From: Oxalobacteraceae bacterium CAVE-383
GTDB taxonomy: Bacteria > Pseudomonadota > Gammaproteobacteria > Burkholderiales > Burkholderiaceae_D
Length of the DNA: 64,000 bases
Direction of reading: 5' to 3'
Assembly: GCA_004134995.1 (NCBI GenBank)
Contig: REGP01000002.1
Coordinates: forward strand, 124,001 to 188,000
Shown here: positions 17,229 through 29,055 of the stretch, in pieces
Numbering within the stretch: position 1 is the first letter of the stretch
How the letters are laid out: each line of letters begins with the position of its first letter
Translations under genes and position numbers: made by a program
Notes under the pieces: model-generated
The model's database searches: none
The model's input: only the letters and a program-made list of their open reading frames with translations
Told to the model about the DNA's origin: nothing

Positions 17229-17846
17229 ATGGATCCCAAGCTGTCTGCAATTATCGTGCATGACATAAAAAATGCACTGGCGATACTGGAAGGCGAACTG
17301 CGGCAACTCACCGATGCGCTCGGCGACAAGCCGGAGCGCGCGCAGGCCGGCCGCGCGCATACCGTCTGCCTGAATCTGCAGGACAAGCTGATCGGTTTCC
17401 TGACCTTGTACAAGGCCTCTTCGCAAGGCCTGGTGGCGCAGATCGAAGATGTTTCGCCGCACGATTTCCTGGACGAACTGATCGCCTCGTCGAATATCGC
17501 GCGCGCCGGCATCACGCTGGCGCTGAGTCCCGCCGCCATGCCGGCGGTTGCCTTCTTCGACGAAAACCTGGTCACGCTGGCGCTGGAGGCGGCATTGCAA
17601 AACGCCATCCGCTTCGCGCGCTCGCGCATCGAGATCGGCTGCACCGAACGCGACGGCCTGCTGGTGTTTTCGGTAAGGGACGACGGCCCCGGCATCGGCA
17701 CCAAGGAAAAAATCGCCTCGACCGGTCTCGGCATGGACCTGTGCAACGTCATCGCCGCCGCGCACGCCAGGGACGGCAGCCATGGCGTGGCCGTGCTCGG
17801 CAATCATCCCGGCGGCGGCGCGCTGTTTGAATTGCGGCTGCCTTGA
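17229..17846 (+). CDS. Small soluble sensor histidine kinase
   Basis: The 205-residue product is a bare kinase core: an H-box-like VHDIKNALA with His11, an N-box (LQNAIRFA), a G1 box (DDGPGIG) and a G2 box (TGLGMDLC). It has no transmembrane helix and no sensor domain, so its activity must be set by a partner protein. It starts two bases after the stop of the REC-TPR gene, meaning the two are cotranscribed and probably translationally coupled. The expected pathway is phosphotransfer from His11 to Asp63 of the REC-TPR protein. The stop at 17846 lies 15 bases before the palindrome that begins the toxin-antitoxin unit. Confidence 0.85.
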   Translation: MDPKLSAIIVHDIKNALAILEGELRQLTDALGDKPERAQAGRAHTVCLNLQDKLIGFLTLYKASSQGLVAQIEDVSPHDFLDELIASSNIARAGITLALSPAAMPAVAFFDENLVTLALEAALQNAIRFARSRIEIGCTERDGLLVFSVRDDGPGIGTKEKIASTGLGMDLCNVIAAAHARDGSHGVAVLGNHPGGGALFELRLP

Positions 17847-17860
17847 TTCTTTAAATCTCT

Positions 17861-17883
17861 TATATAGCACTTAGTGTTATATA
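17861..17883. promoter_or_regulatory. Palindromic operator of the toxin-antitoxin operon
   Basis: A 23-base near-perfect palindrome has half-sites TATATAGCACT and AGTGTTATATA around a single central T; ten of eleven pairs match. It overlaps TATAAT at 17880-17885, a probable -10 box, and ends 29 bases before the toxin start. It is the expected binding site of the XRE antitoxin. Confidence 0.7.
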
Positions 17884-17912
17884 ATTCGATTTCAGTAATC
17901 CTTTCGAATCAC

Positions 17913-18293
17913 ATGCAAATTTTCAAGACGAAATGGTTTGCCCGTTGGGCAGCCAAAGAGGAATTGGCTGAACAATCTTTACGTAATGCAGTGGTTGAGA
18001 TTGAAGCGGGTTTGATCGATGCGTATCTGGGTAGTCACGTTGTCAAGAAACGAATTGGATTGAGCGGACGCGGCAAGAGCGGTGGAGTACGCACGCTATT
18101 GGCATTTCAGATGGAAGACAAGGCGTTCTTTCTATACGGTTTCAGCAAAAATCAACGTGACAATATCAGCAATAAGGAATTGCGGGGGCTGAGACTATTG
18201 GCCGCGAATCTGCTGGCATACGATCGCAGAGCCCTGAATAAAGCCGTGAAGGCGCAAGAGTTGATAGAGGTGGATTATGAAGACGAAGAATAA
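17913..18293 (+). CDS. RelE/HigB-like toxin
   Basis: The 126-residue protein resembles the RelE-type toxins encoded ahead of an XRE antitoxin, which cleave mRNA on the ribosome. Typical features are the N-terminal FKTKWFARWA segment, the basic middle HVVKKRIGLSGRGKSGGVRTLLAF, and FFLYGFSKNQRDNIS. The start at 17913 is chosen over 17874, which lies in the operator palindrome. It overlaps the antitoxin gene by 17 bases, so the two are coupled. Base composition is lower in GC than the surrounding genes, consistent with transfer. Confidence 0.85.
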   Translation: MQIFKTKWFARWAAKEELAEQSLRNAVVEIEAGLIDAYLGSHVVKKRIGLSGRGKSGGVRTLLAFQMEDKAFFLYGFSKNQRDNISNKELRGLRLLAANLLAYDRRALNKAVKAQELIEVDYEDEE

Positions 18294-18591
18294 TAACTTG
18301 CTGGAAGTACTACACGGCACCGCGCAGGGTTTGCATGCCGCGGGAACGCTGGATGCAGTGACCATGCGCGAGTTCGATGCATTGTGCCTGACCCCTGTGC
18401 AGGTTTACAGCGCGGAACAAATCAAGGGCCTTCGCTTGCGATTCAAGGCCAGCCAAGCCGTGTTTGCGGCTTATCTCAATACCAGCCTTTCGACCGTGCA
18501 AAAATGGGAGCAGGGGCAAAAGCATCCAAATGGGCCTTCGCTGAAATTACTCAATCTTGTCGATCGGAAAGGACTGGAAGCGTTAGCCTGA
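18277..18591 (+). CDS. XRE-family antitoxin
   Basis: This 104-residue partner has a Cro/C1-type helix-turn-helix at about 48-85 (RLRFKASQAVFAAYLNTSLS, then VQKWEQGQKHP). It would neutralise the upstream RelE-like toxin by binding and repress the operon at the palindrome at 17861-17883. Toxin-first order and the overlapping start follow the HigBA pattern. The stop lies 15 bases from the convergent glgP stop. Confidence 0.88.
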   Translation: MKTKNNNLLEVLHGTAQGLHAAGTLDAVTMREFDALCLTPVQVYSAEQIKGLRLRFKASQAVFAAYLNTSLSTVQKWEQGQKHPNGPSLKLLNLVDRKGLEALA

Positions 18592-18605
18592 TTCATCGAA
18601 ATGAC

Positions 18606-21056
<2,451 letters not shown>

Positions 21057-21064
21057 TCCTTTCC

Positions 21065-21490
21065 TTATGCTTCCAGCTGCGCGTCCATGGTGATTTCGGC
21101 CTTCAGCAGTTTCGATACCGGACAACCGGCCTTGGCCTTGCCCGCCAATTCCTCGAACTGCGCCTTGCCGGCGCCGGGGATCTTCGCGCTGACGGTCAGA
21201 TGCACGGTAGTGATCTCGAACCCGCTTTCCAGTTTTTCGAGCGTGACGTCGGCATGCGTTTCGATTTTTTCGGCGGTCAGGCCGGCTTCGCCCAGGATCA
21301 TCGAGAGCGCCATCGAAAAACAGCCCGCATGCGCGGCGCCGATCAATTCCTCGGGATTGGTGCCCTTGCCGTTTTCGAAACGCGCCTTGAAACCATAGGG
21401 AGCGTTGTCGAGCACGCCGGTTTCGGTGGAAATAGTGCCGCCGCCTTCTTTCAGGCTGCCCTTCCAGATTGCCGATGCTTTTTTGATCAT
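21065..21490 (-). CDS. OsmC-family peroxiredoxin-like protein
   Basis: The 141-residue protein belongs to the OsmC/Ohr family, which reduces organic hydroperoxides through a two-cysteine centre. Both cysteines are visible: [11 protein letters not shown] and [10 protein letters not shown]. The start at 21490 has AAAGGA seven bases upstream. The sequence ([35 protein letters not shown]) looks like the OsmC branch, not Ohr. It is the first gene of a probable two-gene unit with glgP. Confidence 0.9.
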   Translation of the reverse strand: MIKKASAIWKGSLKEGGGTISTETGVLDNAPYGFKARFENGKGTNPEELIGAAHAGCFSMALSMILGEAGLTAEKIETHADVTLEKLESGFEITTVHLTVSAKIPGAGKAQFEELAGKAKAGCPVSKLLKAEITMDAQLEA

Positions 21491-21686
21491 GATGCGTCCT
21501 TTGGAGTGTGTTCCGGACAAAATGCGAGAAGTTCGCCGAGATTCCGGATTTGGAGATTTTTGCGGCGCGCGTTGGCGGGCATGCCATGCGCGGCGTCAGG
21601 CCTATTCTGACGGCGCAAGGCGCAAAAGATTCCATCGGATTGCGTTTAAGAAAAGAAATTGAAATGCCGATGTTCCGGCGGCGCCT

Positions 21687-22610
21687 TCAAAACGCGGAAA
21701 ACAATTTCGCCAGCCGGTGCGCGCGAAAATGCTCCACCACATAATCGACGAAGACGCGGGTTTTGGCCGGCAGCAGTTTCTGCGCGGCGAAATACAGCGA
21801 CAGCCTGCCGCCGTCGACATACCAGTCCGGCAATACCCGCGCCAGCGCGCCGCTTTGCAGATACGGCAGCGCATTCGGCAGGCTGACCAGCGCAATGCCG
21901 AGGCCCTGCTGCGCGCTTTCACAGGCGGCTTCAGGGTCGCTCATGGTCATGCGCACGCGCAATGTTACCGGCGCCTGCTGGTTGGAGCGGCTGCGCAGCG
22001 GCAAGGGGCGGATGCGCCCGGTTTGCGGCGAACGGATGTAGATGCCGTCGAATGCGGCCAGATCGCCCGGCGAAGCCAGCCGCGGCCGGCCGTCCAGATA
22101 GGCCGGGGCGGCCACCAGCACGCGATGCGCGGGCGCCAGTTCGCGCGCCACCAGGCCGGGCGGCAATTCGATGCCGCCGCCGATGGCGGCGTCGAAACCT
22201 TCCCGGATCAGGTCGACCTGGCGGTTGTCGAAATGCCAGTCCGGCCCGATCGCCGGATAGCGTTCCAGGAACGGCGCCAGCATCGGCACCATATACCTGC
22301 GTCCGAAGCCGTTGCCCATGCTGACCTTCAGCACGCCGGCCGGCTGCCCTTCGGCGCTGGCCAGATTGGCGACCGCGGACCGGATGGCCGACAGGCCGCC
22401 GCTGACTTCCTGCAAAAAGCGCTGGCCTGCTTCGGTCAGCGTCAGGCTGCGCGTGCTGCGATGAAACAGCCGCACCCCCAGATCGGTTTCCAGCCGCGCG
22501 ACGTTCTTGCCGACCGCCGCCGAGCTCATGCCCAGCCGCCGCGCCGCTTCCGAAAAACTGCCGGCCTCCGCGCTGCGTACAAAACACTCCAGGCCGATCA
22601 TGGTTTCCAT
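21687..22610 (-). CDS. LysR-family transcriptional regulator
   Basis: The 307-residue protein has the N-terminal winged helix-turn-helix (FVRSAEAGSFSEAARRLGMS) and a C-terminal effector-binding domain of usual length, in the CrgA-like branch (FHRSTRSLTLTEAG). It is divergent from the SDR gene at 22735 with 124 bases between, the normal arrangement for a LysR regulator and its target. The inducer cannot be told from sequence. Confidence 0.93.
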   Translation of the reverse strand: METMIGLECFVRSAEAGSFSEAARRLGMSSAAVGKNVARLETDLGVRLFHRSTRSLTLTEAGQRFLQEVSGGLSAIRSAVANLASAEGQPAGVLKVSMGNGFGRRYMVPMLAPFLERYPAIGPDWHFDNRQVDLIREGFDAAIGGGIELPPGLVARELAPAHRVLVAAPAYLDGRPRLASPGDLAAFDGIYIRSPQTGRIRPLPLRSRSNQQAPVTLRVRMTMSDPEAACESAQQGLGIALVSLPNALPYLQSGALARVLPDWYVDGGRLSLYFAAQKLLPAKTRVFVDYVVEHFRAHRLAKLFSAF

Positions 22611-22734
22611 AGCGTGATTTTAAACCTTTGGTATCAAGTGAATAGGCAGATTGGTGGCTAGTAACGACATAATGATCGTGGAATACTGGGTCCGTCAACT
22701 TCTGACTTCATTTAATCGAAAACGGAGAAATAAA

Positions 22735-23529
22735 ATGTCCAGCCAATCCCAATCCCAATCCCAATCCCAATCCCAATCTGCATCTTCATCCGCGGTCCTG
22801 TCCGGCAAGGTCGCCTTTATCCAGGGCGGTTCGCGCGGCATCGGCGCGGCCATCGCCAGGCGCCTGGCGGCCGACGGCGCCACCGTCGCCCTGACTTACG
22901 TCAGCTCGCCGGATCGCGCGGCGCAAGTAGTGGCCGATATCGAGGCCGGCGGCGGCCGCGCGCTGGCGATCCGCGCCGACAGCGCCGACGCCGACGCGAT
23001 CAAAGGCGCCGTGGCGCAAGCCGTCGCGGCTTTCGGACGCATCGATATCCTGGTCAACAATGCCGGCGTGCTGGCCCTGGGGGCGCTGGAAGAATTCAGC
23101 CTGGAAGATTTCGACCGCACGCTGGCGGTCAACGTGCGCAGCGTATTCGTGGCCACGCAGGCGGCGGCGCGCCACATGGGCGAAGGCGGCCGGGTGATCA
23201 ATATCGGCAGCACCAATGCGGAACGCATGCCGTTCGGCGGCGGCGGTCCGTACGCGATGAGCAAGGCGGCGCTGGTCGGGCTGACGAAGGGCCTGGCCCG
23301 CGATCTCGGTCCGCGCGGCATCACCATCAATAACGTGCAGCCGGGTCCGGTCGATACCGACATGAACCCCGCCGACAGCGATTTCGCGGCCACATTGAAA
23401 GGCATGATGGCGCTCGGCCGCTACGGCACGGACAAGGAAATTGCCGGGTTTGTCGCCTATCTGGCGAGTCCGGAAGCGGCCTACATCACCGGCGCCAGCC
23501 TGACCATCGATGGCGGGTTTGCGGCCTGA
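22735..23529 (+). CDS. Short-chain dehydrogenase/reductase
   Basis: The 264-residue protein is a classical SDR oxidoreductase using NAD(P)H. It has the cofactor motif GGSRGIGAA (in the TGxxxGxG position), NNAG at the end of beta-4, a catalytic Ser (NIGS), the YxxxK pair (PYAMSKAAL) and the C-terminal TGASLTIDGG. The start at 22735 follows GGAGAAATAAA. The first 20 residues are a Gln-Ser repeat encoded by a DNA hexamer repeat and are not part of the fold. It is divergent from a LysR regulator. Substrate unknown. Confidence 0.92.
   Translation: MSSQSQSQSQSQSQSASSSAVLSGKVAFIQGGSRGIGAAIARRLAADGATVALTYVSSPDRAAQVVADIEAGGGRALAIRADSADADAIKGAVAQAVAAFGRIDILVNNAGVLALGALEEFSLEDFDRTLAVNVRSVFVATQAAARHMGEGGRVINIGSTNAERMPFGGGGPYAMSKAALVGLTKGLARDLGPRGITINNVQPGPVDTDMNPADSDFAATLKGMMALGRYGTDKEIAGFVAYLASPEAAYITGASLTIDGGFAA
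22743..22778 (+). repeat. In-frame hexanucleotide repeat (CCAATC x6)
   Basis: Six perfect CCAATC units just after the SDR start codon encode a Ser-Gln repeat. Because the unit is six bases, slippage would change the length of the N-terminal tail but not the reading frame. Confidence 0.95.
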
Positions 23530-23560
23530 TCGCGGCTTGATGCCGATACCAAGGCGGGCG

Positions 23561-26422
23561 CTATGAAATCAGCGGCACGGCGGATGCCGCGGCGTTCTCG
23601 CGCAGCTTGGCTTCGAATTCCGCGGCCGCCAGCGGCCGGCTGAACAGATAGCCCTGGACTTCGTCGCAGCCGTGGTGGCGCAGGTAGGCCAGCTGTTCCT
23701 CGGTTTCGACGCCTTCGGCGATGACTTTCAGCTTCAGGTTATGGCCCAGCGAAATGATCGAAACGGTGATCGCCGCATCGTTGAAATCGACCGCGATGTC
23801 GCGCACGAAGGACTGGTCGATCTTCAGCACGTCGATCGGAAAGCGCTTCAGATAGGCCAGGCTTGAATAGCCGGTGCCGAAATCGTCGATCGACAGCTTG
23901 ACGCCCAGCAGCTTGAGCTGGCGCAGCATTTCAATGGCGTGTTCGACGTCGGTCATCACCAGGCTTTCGGTCAGTTCGATTTCCAGGTAATGCGGTTCCA
24001 GTCCGGTTTCGTGCAGCACGGCGGCAATCGACTGCACCAGATTTTTCTGGGCGAACTGGCGCGCCGACAGGTTGACCGACACCCGCACCGGCGGCAGGCC
24101 GGCGTCCTGCCAGGCCTTGTTCTGCGCGCAGGCGGTGCGCGTGACCCAGGCGCCGATCGGCACGATCAGGCCGGTTTCTTCGGCCAGGCCGATAAAGCGT
24201 CCCGGCGGCACCATGCCCAGTTCCGGGTGCGACCAGCGGATCAGCGCTTCCATGCCGGTCACGCGGCCGCTCACGATGTCGACCTTGGGCTGGTAATGCA
24301 GCACGAATTCGCCGCGTTCCAGCGCCGCGCGCAGATTGCTTTCGATATGCAGGCGCTCCAGCGCCTGCTCGTTCATGGCCGGCGTATAAAACTGGAAGTT
24401 ATTGCGTCCGCTTTGCTTGGCGCGGTACATGGCGATGTCGGCATGCTTGATCAGCAGTTCGGGATCTTCGCCGTCGGCCGGATATTTCGCCACGCCCAGG
24501 CTGCAGGTCAGGAAGAAATTATGCCCTTCGATGCTGACCGGCGCGGCGATGGCGTCCATGACCGCCTGCAGGCAGCGCGCATCGACCCGGTGGCCGCTGC
24601 GTTGCGGCAGCACCAGCACGAACTCGTCGCCGCCGAGGCGCGCGGCGGTATCGAACGGCCGCAGGCTGCGGTACAGCCGCCGCGCCAGCGTCTTCAGCAA
24701 CAGGTCGCCGGCGCGATGGCCCAGCGTGTCGTTGATGAATTTGAAACGGTCCAGGTCGACGAACACCACCCATACCGTTTCGCCTTCCTGCCGCGCCTGG
24801 ACAATCGCCTTGCTCAGGGCGTCGTGCAGCATGACCCGGTTGGCGAGGCCGGTCAGCGTATCGCGGCTGGCCTGGAATTCAAGCTCGGACTCATAACGCT
24901 TCATCGATGTGATATCGTACAGCGCGGCGACGAAATGGCTGACTTCGCCGGCCGCGTCGCGCACCGGCGCCACGTAGAAATCGCACCACAGCAGCGAACC
25001 GTCCTTGCGGTAATTGCGCAGCACCGTATTGGCTTCGCGCTGTTCGTGCATGGCCGTATAGATCTGGTTCAGGCCGTCCGGATCGCTGCGGTTGCCGTCA
25101 ACGGCGCGCAGGCCGCGTCCGGCCACTTCTTCGGCCGAATAGCCGGTAATGCGTTCGAAAGCCGGATTGACGTATTCGATCGGATAATCGGCGCCGTCGG
25201 CGCGCAGGATCAGGATGGCGTTGGCGCTGGCTTCGATGGCGCGTTCGCGCAATTTCAACGCCATTTCGGCCTGCTGCCGCGCCAGGATGTCTTCCGACAG
25301 CAATTCATTGGTCAGCCGCAGCTCGACGGTTTTTTCTTCGACCAGTTTTTCCACGCGCCGCGAACGCAGCGCCAGCGTGTGCGTATACGCCGTCGCCATC
25401 ATTGTGAACAACACGCCGGCGATCAGCACCAGCAGCGAGCCCAGGTGGTTCTGCGTGATCAGCGCGGGCGTCGACGACACCACGATCTCCCAATGCTGGC
25501 CCGCGATCAGCAGCGGATGCGCGCTCACGCGCGGTCTTTCATAGAACAGGCGGATCGGCGCCCATCCCTGCGGGGGGGCGGCGCTGTCCGAAATATCGTG
25601 ATGAAACAGCAACTGGCGCCCGTGTCCCACGCTATCGCTGTAAACATCGATCGCCACATCCGGATCGGCGAGCAGATTGGCTGCCTGCAGCGTCTTCTGC
25701 ACCAGATGGCCGGCGCGGAATACCGCGGCCGTATCGCCGATCAGATTCTTGCGGCGCGCTGCGACATCGGTGAGATCGGTGCCGGCCCGGTATACCGGAA
25801 TCATGACCAGGAAGCCGTGATCGTCCATGGATTGCGCCAGCTGCAGCAGATCGGTGGAGGCCGGCGCGTTGCTTTCGACCGCATGCACCAGAGCGCTCAT
25901 GACCGCCGCATTGCCCGATACGTCCAGCCCGAGCGCCGGCTCGTTGCCGCGCAGCGGCTCGAGGTAATCGACGATGTAATAGCGCTCCTTGAGCGGCGCG
26001 GGCGTCATCGCGCCGTTGCCGCCGCCGCTGATCCTGAAATCGGACCGGTAATAGCCGGATAGCGCCATGGCGCGCTCATAGGGCGCGCGCGCTTCGCCGG
26101 CCAGCATGCGGTGGAAATTGAAGGCCTGGATATACGGATAGCGCACCCAGAGCGGCCGGGTGAAGGTGCGGAATTGTTCGCGCGTGACATGGTCGACCGA
26201 CATGAACAATTGGTTGAGCACGCTGAGCACCTGCATCGCCTCGTCGATACCGCGCCGCACGGCGGATGCGCTCAATTCGGCGCGCTGCTCGAAAGCAAGC
26301 GCGACCTTATCGTCTTCCAGCCGCTTGGTGCTGGTAAACAGCATTGCTGTAACGCACAACCCCAATATCAGGGCGAGTGGCGCCGAGAGCGACGCTCCCA
26401 GCATTTGCACAACTTTTCGCAT
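23561..26422 (-). CDS. CHASE-PAS-GGDEF-EAL c-di-GMP protein
   Basis: This large inner-membrane protein has an N-terminal membrane helix, a periplasmic CHASE sensor (about 60-280), a second helix near 330, a PAS domain (about 390-510), a GGDEF domain with intact GGDEF and an RxxD inhibition site (RPFD, five residues before it), and an EAL domain with intact E-A-L ([11 protein letters not shown]) and [10 protein letters not shown]. Both synthesis and breakdown of c-di-GMP are therefore possible; the balance cannot be told from sequence. The frame is open to 26494. I prefer the ATG at 26422 because it begins directly before the first membrane helix, but neither start has a convincing ribosome site. 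Confidence 0.9.
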   Translation of the reverse strand: MRKVVQMLGASLSAPLALILGLCVTAMLFTSTKRLEDDKVALAFEQRAELSASAVRRGIDEAMQVLSVLNQLFMSVDHVTREQFRTFTRPLWVRYPYIQAFNFHRMLAGEARAPYERAMALSGYYRSDFRISGGGNGAMTPAPLKERYYIVDYLEPLRGNEPALGLDVSGNAAVMSALVHAVESNAPASTDLLQLAQSMDDHGFLVMIPVYRAGTDLTDVAARRKNLIGDTAAVFRAGHLVQKTLQAANLLADPDVAIDVYSDSVGHGRQLLFHHDISDSAAPPQGWAPIRLFYERPRVSAHPLLIAGQHWEIVVSSTPALITQNHLGSLLVLIAGVLFTMMATAYTHTLALRSRRVEKLVEEKTVELRLTNELLSEDILARQQAEMALKLRERAIEASANAILILRADGADYPIEYVNPAFERITGYSAEEVAGRGLRAVDGNRSDPDGLNQIYTAMHEQREANTVLRNYRKDGSLLWCDFYVAPVRDAAGEVSHFVAALYDITSMKRYESELEFQASRDTLTGLANRVMLHDALSKAIVQARQEGETVWVVFVDLDRFKFINDTLGHRAGDLLLKTLARRLYRSLRPFDTAARLGGDEFVLVLPQRSGHRVDARCLQAVMDAIAAPVSIEGHNFFLTCSLGVAKYPADGEDPELLIKHADIAMYRAKQSGRNNFQFYTPAMNEQALERLHIESNLRAALERGEFVLHYQPKVDIVSGRVTGMEALIRWSHPELGMVPPGRFIGLAEETGLIVPIGAWVTRTACAQNKAWQDAGLPPVRVSVNLSARQFAQKNLVQSIAAVLHETGLEPHYLEIELTESLVMTDVEHAIEMLRQLKLLGVKLSIDDFGTGYSSLAYLKRFPIDVLKIDQSFVRDIAVDFNDAAITVSIISLGHNLKLKVIAEGVETEEQLAYLRHHGCDEVQGYLFSRPLAAAEFEAKLRENAAASAVPLIS

Positions 26423-26657
26423 CCTGGGACCTGGTGGCAAATGATGTGGATATGCAGAACTGCAAACTTGTTCCAGGAACAACGGCGAAAGCATTCGAAA
26501 TCTTGAGCCGCCGCCGCTATTTCCGCATATCGTTTTGACACGGATAAACGCTTGCCTTTGAATGATAAGAGGGCGTGGCCGGATTTGCGCTATTTGTGCA
26601 TGCGCGTCCCGGAAATATTTATGCTAAAAGCGCAAGATGTTGTCAAATCGATACGGA

Positions 26658-27587
26658 TCAGCCGGGCATGCCGCGGGGGATATATTCAGCCAGCCGCGCC
26701 AGAGTGCCGGGCCGGCCGAGGCGCTCCACCCACCATTTCAGTGCAGCGCCTTCGTCGCCGTTGCGCCACGCCAGATACATCGTATCGTTCGGAATCTGCT
26801 CGACGGTTTCCTTCTGCACCAGCCTGCCTGCCGCCAGCGCGGCGCGCGCATAGGGTTCCGGCAGATGGCCGAAACCGAGGCCGGCCACTTGCATTTCATA
26901 TTTGCTGTGCATGTCGTGCACGGTGAGGGTTTCCTGGCCGAACAGCAGGCCGACGGTGCGCGTGGGTACCTTGCGGGCCGAATCGGCCACGACGATGGCG
27001 CGGTGGTCCAGTAGTTCGGCCTTGCCCAGCGGCCGGTCGATGGCCGCCAGCGGATGATGCGGCGCCACTGCAAACACGAACGGCACGGTTCCCATGGCGA
27101 TCGCCGTATAGCCGCCGCCGGGCGGCCCGCTGCCGACTGCCCCGACCAGCAGATCCGTGCGGCGGTCCAGCAGCGCTTCCCAGGTGCCGGCCAGCGCGCC
27201 CTGGCCAAAGCGCAGGCGGGTGCGGTCGGCGACCTTGTAGAAGTCCTCGATGTCTTCTTTCAGCGCGATCGGTTCGAACAGCAGCTCAAGGTCGATCGCC
27301 AGTTCGGTTTCCCAGCCGGAAGCGACCCGCCGCACCCGGTGTTCCAGATCCTGCGCCGCTTTCAGCAGATAGCGTCCTTCCTTCAGTAATTCCTCGCCCG
27401 CTGGCGTCAGCTTGACCTTGGGTCCGAGCCGGTCGAATACCAGCACCCCGAGATCCTGTTCCAGCTTGGAAACCGTGTACGAAATTGTCGATGGCACCCG
27501 GAACAATTCCGCGCCGGCCGCCGAAAACGAGCCGCGGCGGTCGATGGCATCCAGGATTTGCAGGGCGTCGAGGCTGATTTTAAGCAT
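26658..27587 (-). CDS. LysR-family transcriptional regulator of the pirin cluster
   Basis: The 309-residue protein has a LysR helix-turn-helix (ILDAIDRRGSFSAAGAELF) and the usual effector domain. It is divergent from the pirin gene at 27802, with 214 bases between. This LysR/pirin/DoxX/azoreductase order recurs in Betaproteobacteria, where the regulator is taken to control the three downstream genes, probably in answer to electrophiles or quinones. That inducer is an inference. Confidence 0.92.
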   Translation of the reverse strand: MLKISLDALQILDAIDRRGSFSAAGAELFRVPSTISYTVSKLEQDLGVLVFDRLGPKVKLTPAGEELLKEGRYLLKAAQDLEHRVRRVASGWETELAIDLELLFEPIALKEDIEDFYKVADRTRLRFGQGALAGTWEALLDRRTDLLVGAVGSGPPGGGYTAIAMGTVPFVFAVAPHHPLAAIDRPLGKAELLDHRAIVVADSARKVPTRTVGLLFGQETLTVHDMHSKYEMQVAGLGFGHLPEPYARAALAAGRLVQKETVEQIPNDTMYLAWRNGDEGAALKWWVERLGRPGTLARLAEYIPRGMPG

Positions 27588-27801
27588 GTTTTGGATGTTC
27601 GATTTTTTCGATGATAGGGCGGCAAATTATCCGTTTTTCTTTTGATTTCGCGACGCGCATACTTCGTTCCATCAACTGAAGCCATCCGGTTCCAAGGCAA
27701 AGAAAACCTCAGAACGGATTTCATCAACAAGTTCGAAATTATTGCATATCCGGGCCGCCCTCAAGTCTCAATGGCAGTTTCCGGAAAAGAAAGGATCAGA
27801 A

Positions 27802-28503
27802 ATGTTACAGATTCGCACAAGTCAGGAACGCGGCGCCGGCGATCACGGCTGGCTCAAGTCCAAGCACAGCTTTTCGTTTGCCAATTATCACGATCCAAAG
27901 CATATGGGTTTCGGTCCGCTGCGCGTGATCAATGAAGACCGGGTGGCGCCAAACATGGGTTTCGGCACCCATGGCCATAAGGATATGGAAATCATTTCCT
28001 ATGTGATCGACGGCGCGCTGGAGCACAAGGACAGCATGGGCACCGGCTCGGTATTGCATTACGGCGACGTCCAGCGCATGAGCGCCGGCACCGGCGTGCG
28101 CCACAGCGAGTTCAACCATTCGGCCGACGAGGAAGTGCATTTCCTGCAAATCTGGATCGAGCCGAACGTCACCGGCATTGCGCCGAGCTACGCTGAAACG
28201 CACTTCGATGCGGCCTCCAAAACCGGACGCCTGCGTCTGATCGCATCGCCCGACGGCCGTGACGGCTCGGTGCAAATCCATCAGGACGCCACGATTCATG
28301 CGGCCATCCTGAACGGCGATGCGGCGGTCGAGCACGCGTTGGCGGCGGGCCGGCTGGGTTACGTGCATGTGGTGCGCGGTTCGGTGCAGGTGAACGGCAT
28401 CACCTTGCACGGCGGCGATGCGCTGAAAATTTCGGACGAAAGCCTGGTGTCGCTGGGCCATGCCGAAGCAGCTGAAGTTCTGGTGTTCGACCTGCCGCGC
28501 TGA
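27802..28503 (+). CDS. Pirin-family (YhhW-like) bicupin protein
   Basis: The 233-residue protein has the pirin cupin signature: HMGFGPLRVINEDRV, then a metal site in FGTHGHKDMEIISYVIDG, and an SAGTGVRHSEFNHS strand with further His/Glu ligands. E. coli YhhW, of similar length, is a quercetin 2,3-dioxygenase, so a quinol or flavonoid-oxidising role is possible. The start at 27802 follows AAAGGATC; the frame open to 27742 lacks such a site. It leads a run of doxX and azoR on the same strand. Confidence 0.92.
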   Translation: MLQIRTSQERGAGDHGWLKSKHSFSFANYHDPKHMGFGPLRVINEDRVAPNMGFGTHGHKDMEIISYVIDGALEHKDSMGTGSVLHYGDVQRMSAGTGVRHSEFNHSADEEVHFLQIWIEPNVTGIAPSYAETHFDAASKTGRLRLIASPDGRDGSVQIHQDATIHAAILNGDAAVEHALAAGRLGYVHVVRGSVQVNGITLHGGDALKISDESLVSLGHAEAAEVLVFDLPR

Positions 28504-28572
28504 TGGCAGAGCGGCAGTTTTAAACAACTTTTATCAATAACTTTTAAATAACGTTCAAAAGAGGGAATCATC

Positions 28573-28953
28573 ATGCAAAACGTAAAAATCACTTATCCGG
28601 TGGCCCGTGCTTTTATCGGCGCCCTGTTTTTAATCTCCGGCGTCTTCAAGATCATGGGCTTCGCCGGCATGGCGGGCTATATGGCCAGCGCCGGCCTGCC
28701 TATGGTGAATGTGCTGCTGGTCATCACGATCGCAATTGAAATCGGCGCCGGCCTGAGTCTGGTCACCGGCTGGAAGGCTTTCTACGGCGCGACCGTCCTG
28801 GCGCTGTTCCTGATTCCGACCACCGTGATCTTCCATGCGTTCTGGAGCGCCGACGCAGCCAACTTCTCGAACCAGATCACCAATTTCCTGAAGAACCTGG
28901 CGATCTTCGGCGGCATGCTGATGCTGATCGAACGCGAGCGCGCCGCGAAGTAA
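28573..28953 (+). CDS. DoxX-family membrane protein
   Basis: The 126-residue product has four hydrophobic helices and the DoxX pattern (AFIGALFLISGVFKIMGF, then EIGAGLSLVTGWKAFYGA). DoxX proteins are small inner-membrane proteins tied to thiol and quinone redox balance. It lies between pirin and the azoreductase gene, supporting a role in electrophile stress. The start follows AGAGGGAATC. Confidence 0.9.
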   Translation: MQNVKITYPVARAFIGALFLISGVFKIMGFAGMAGYMASAGLPMVNVLLVITIAIEIGAGLSLVTGWKAFYGATVLALFLIPTTVIFHAFWSADAANFSNQITNFLKNLAIFGGMLMLIERERAAK

Positions 28954-28962
28954 GCGGCCGCC

Positions 28963-29003
28963 CCGGCAACACACGGCAACACACGGCAACGCCAGGCAAC
29001 ACG
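28963..29003. repeat. 10-base tandem repeat between doxX and azoR
   Basis: About four units with period ten (consensus ACACGGCAAC, the last unit degenerate) fill the space between the doxX stop and the azoR ribosome site. The period is close to one helical turn. I see no coding meaning. Confidence 0.75.
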
Positions 29004-29055
29004 ATATCCGGAAATATTCCATCTCATTTGCAGTAACACAAACAAAGGAATCGCC

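Noticed and set aside
22743-22778. Phase-variable on/off switch from the hexamer repeat
   Set aside because: Six-base units cannot change the reading frame, so classical phase variation does not apply.
23939-26062. 707-residue open frame on the plus strand across the GGDEF-EAL gene
   Set aside because: Antisense to a protein with intact CHASE, GGDEF and EAL motifs; composition is that of a shadow frame.
28963-29003. CRISPR-like repeat array
   Set aside because: Units are only ten bases and contiguous, without spacers.
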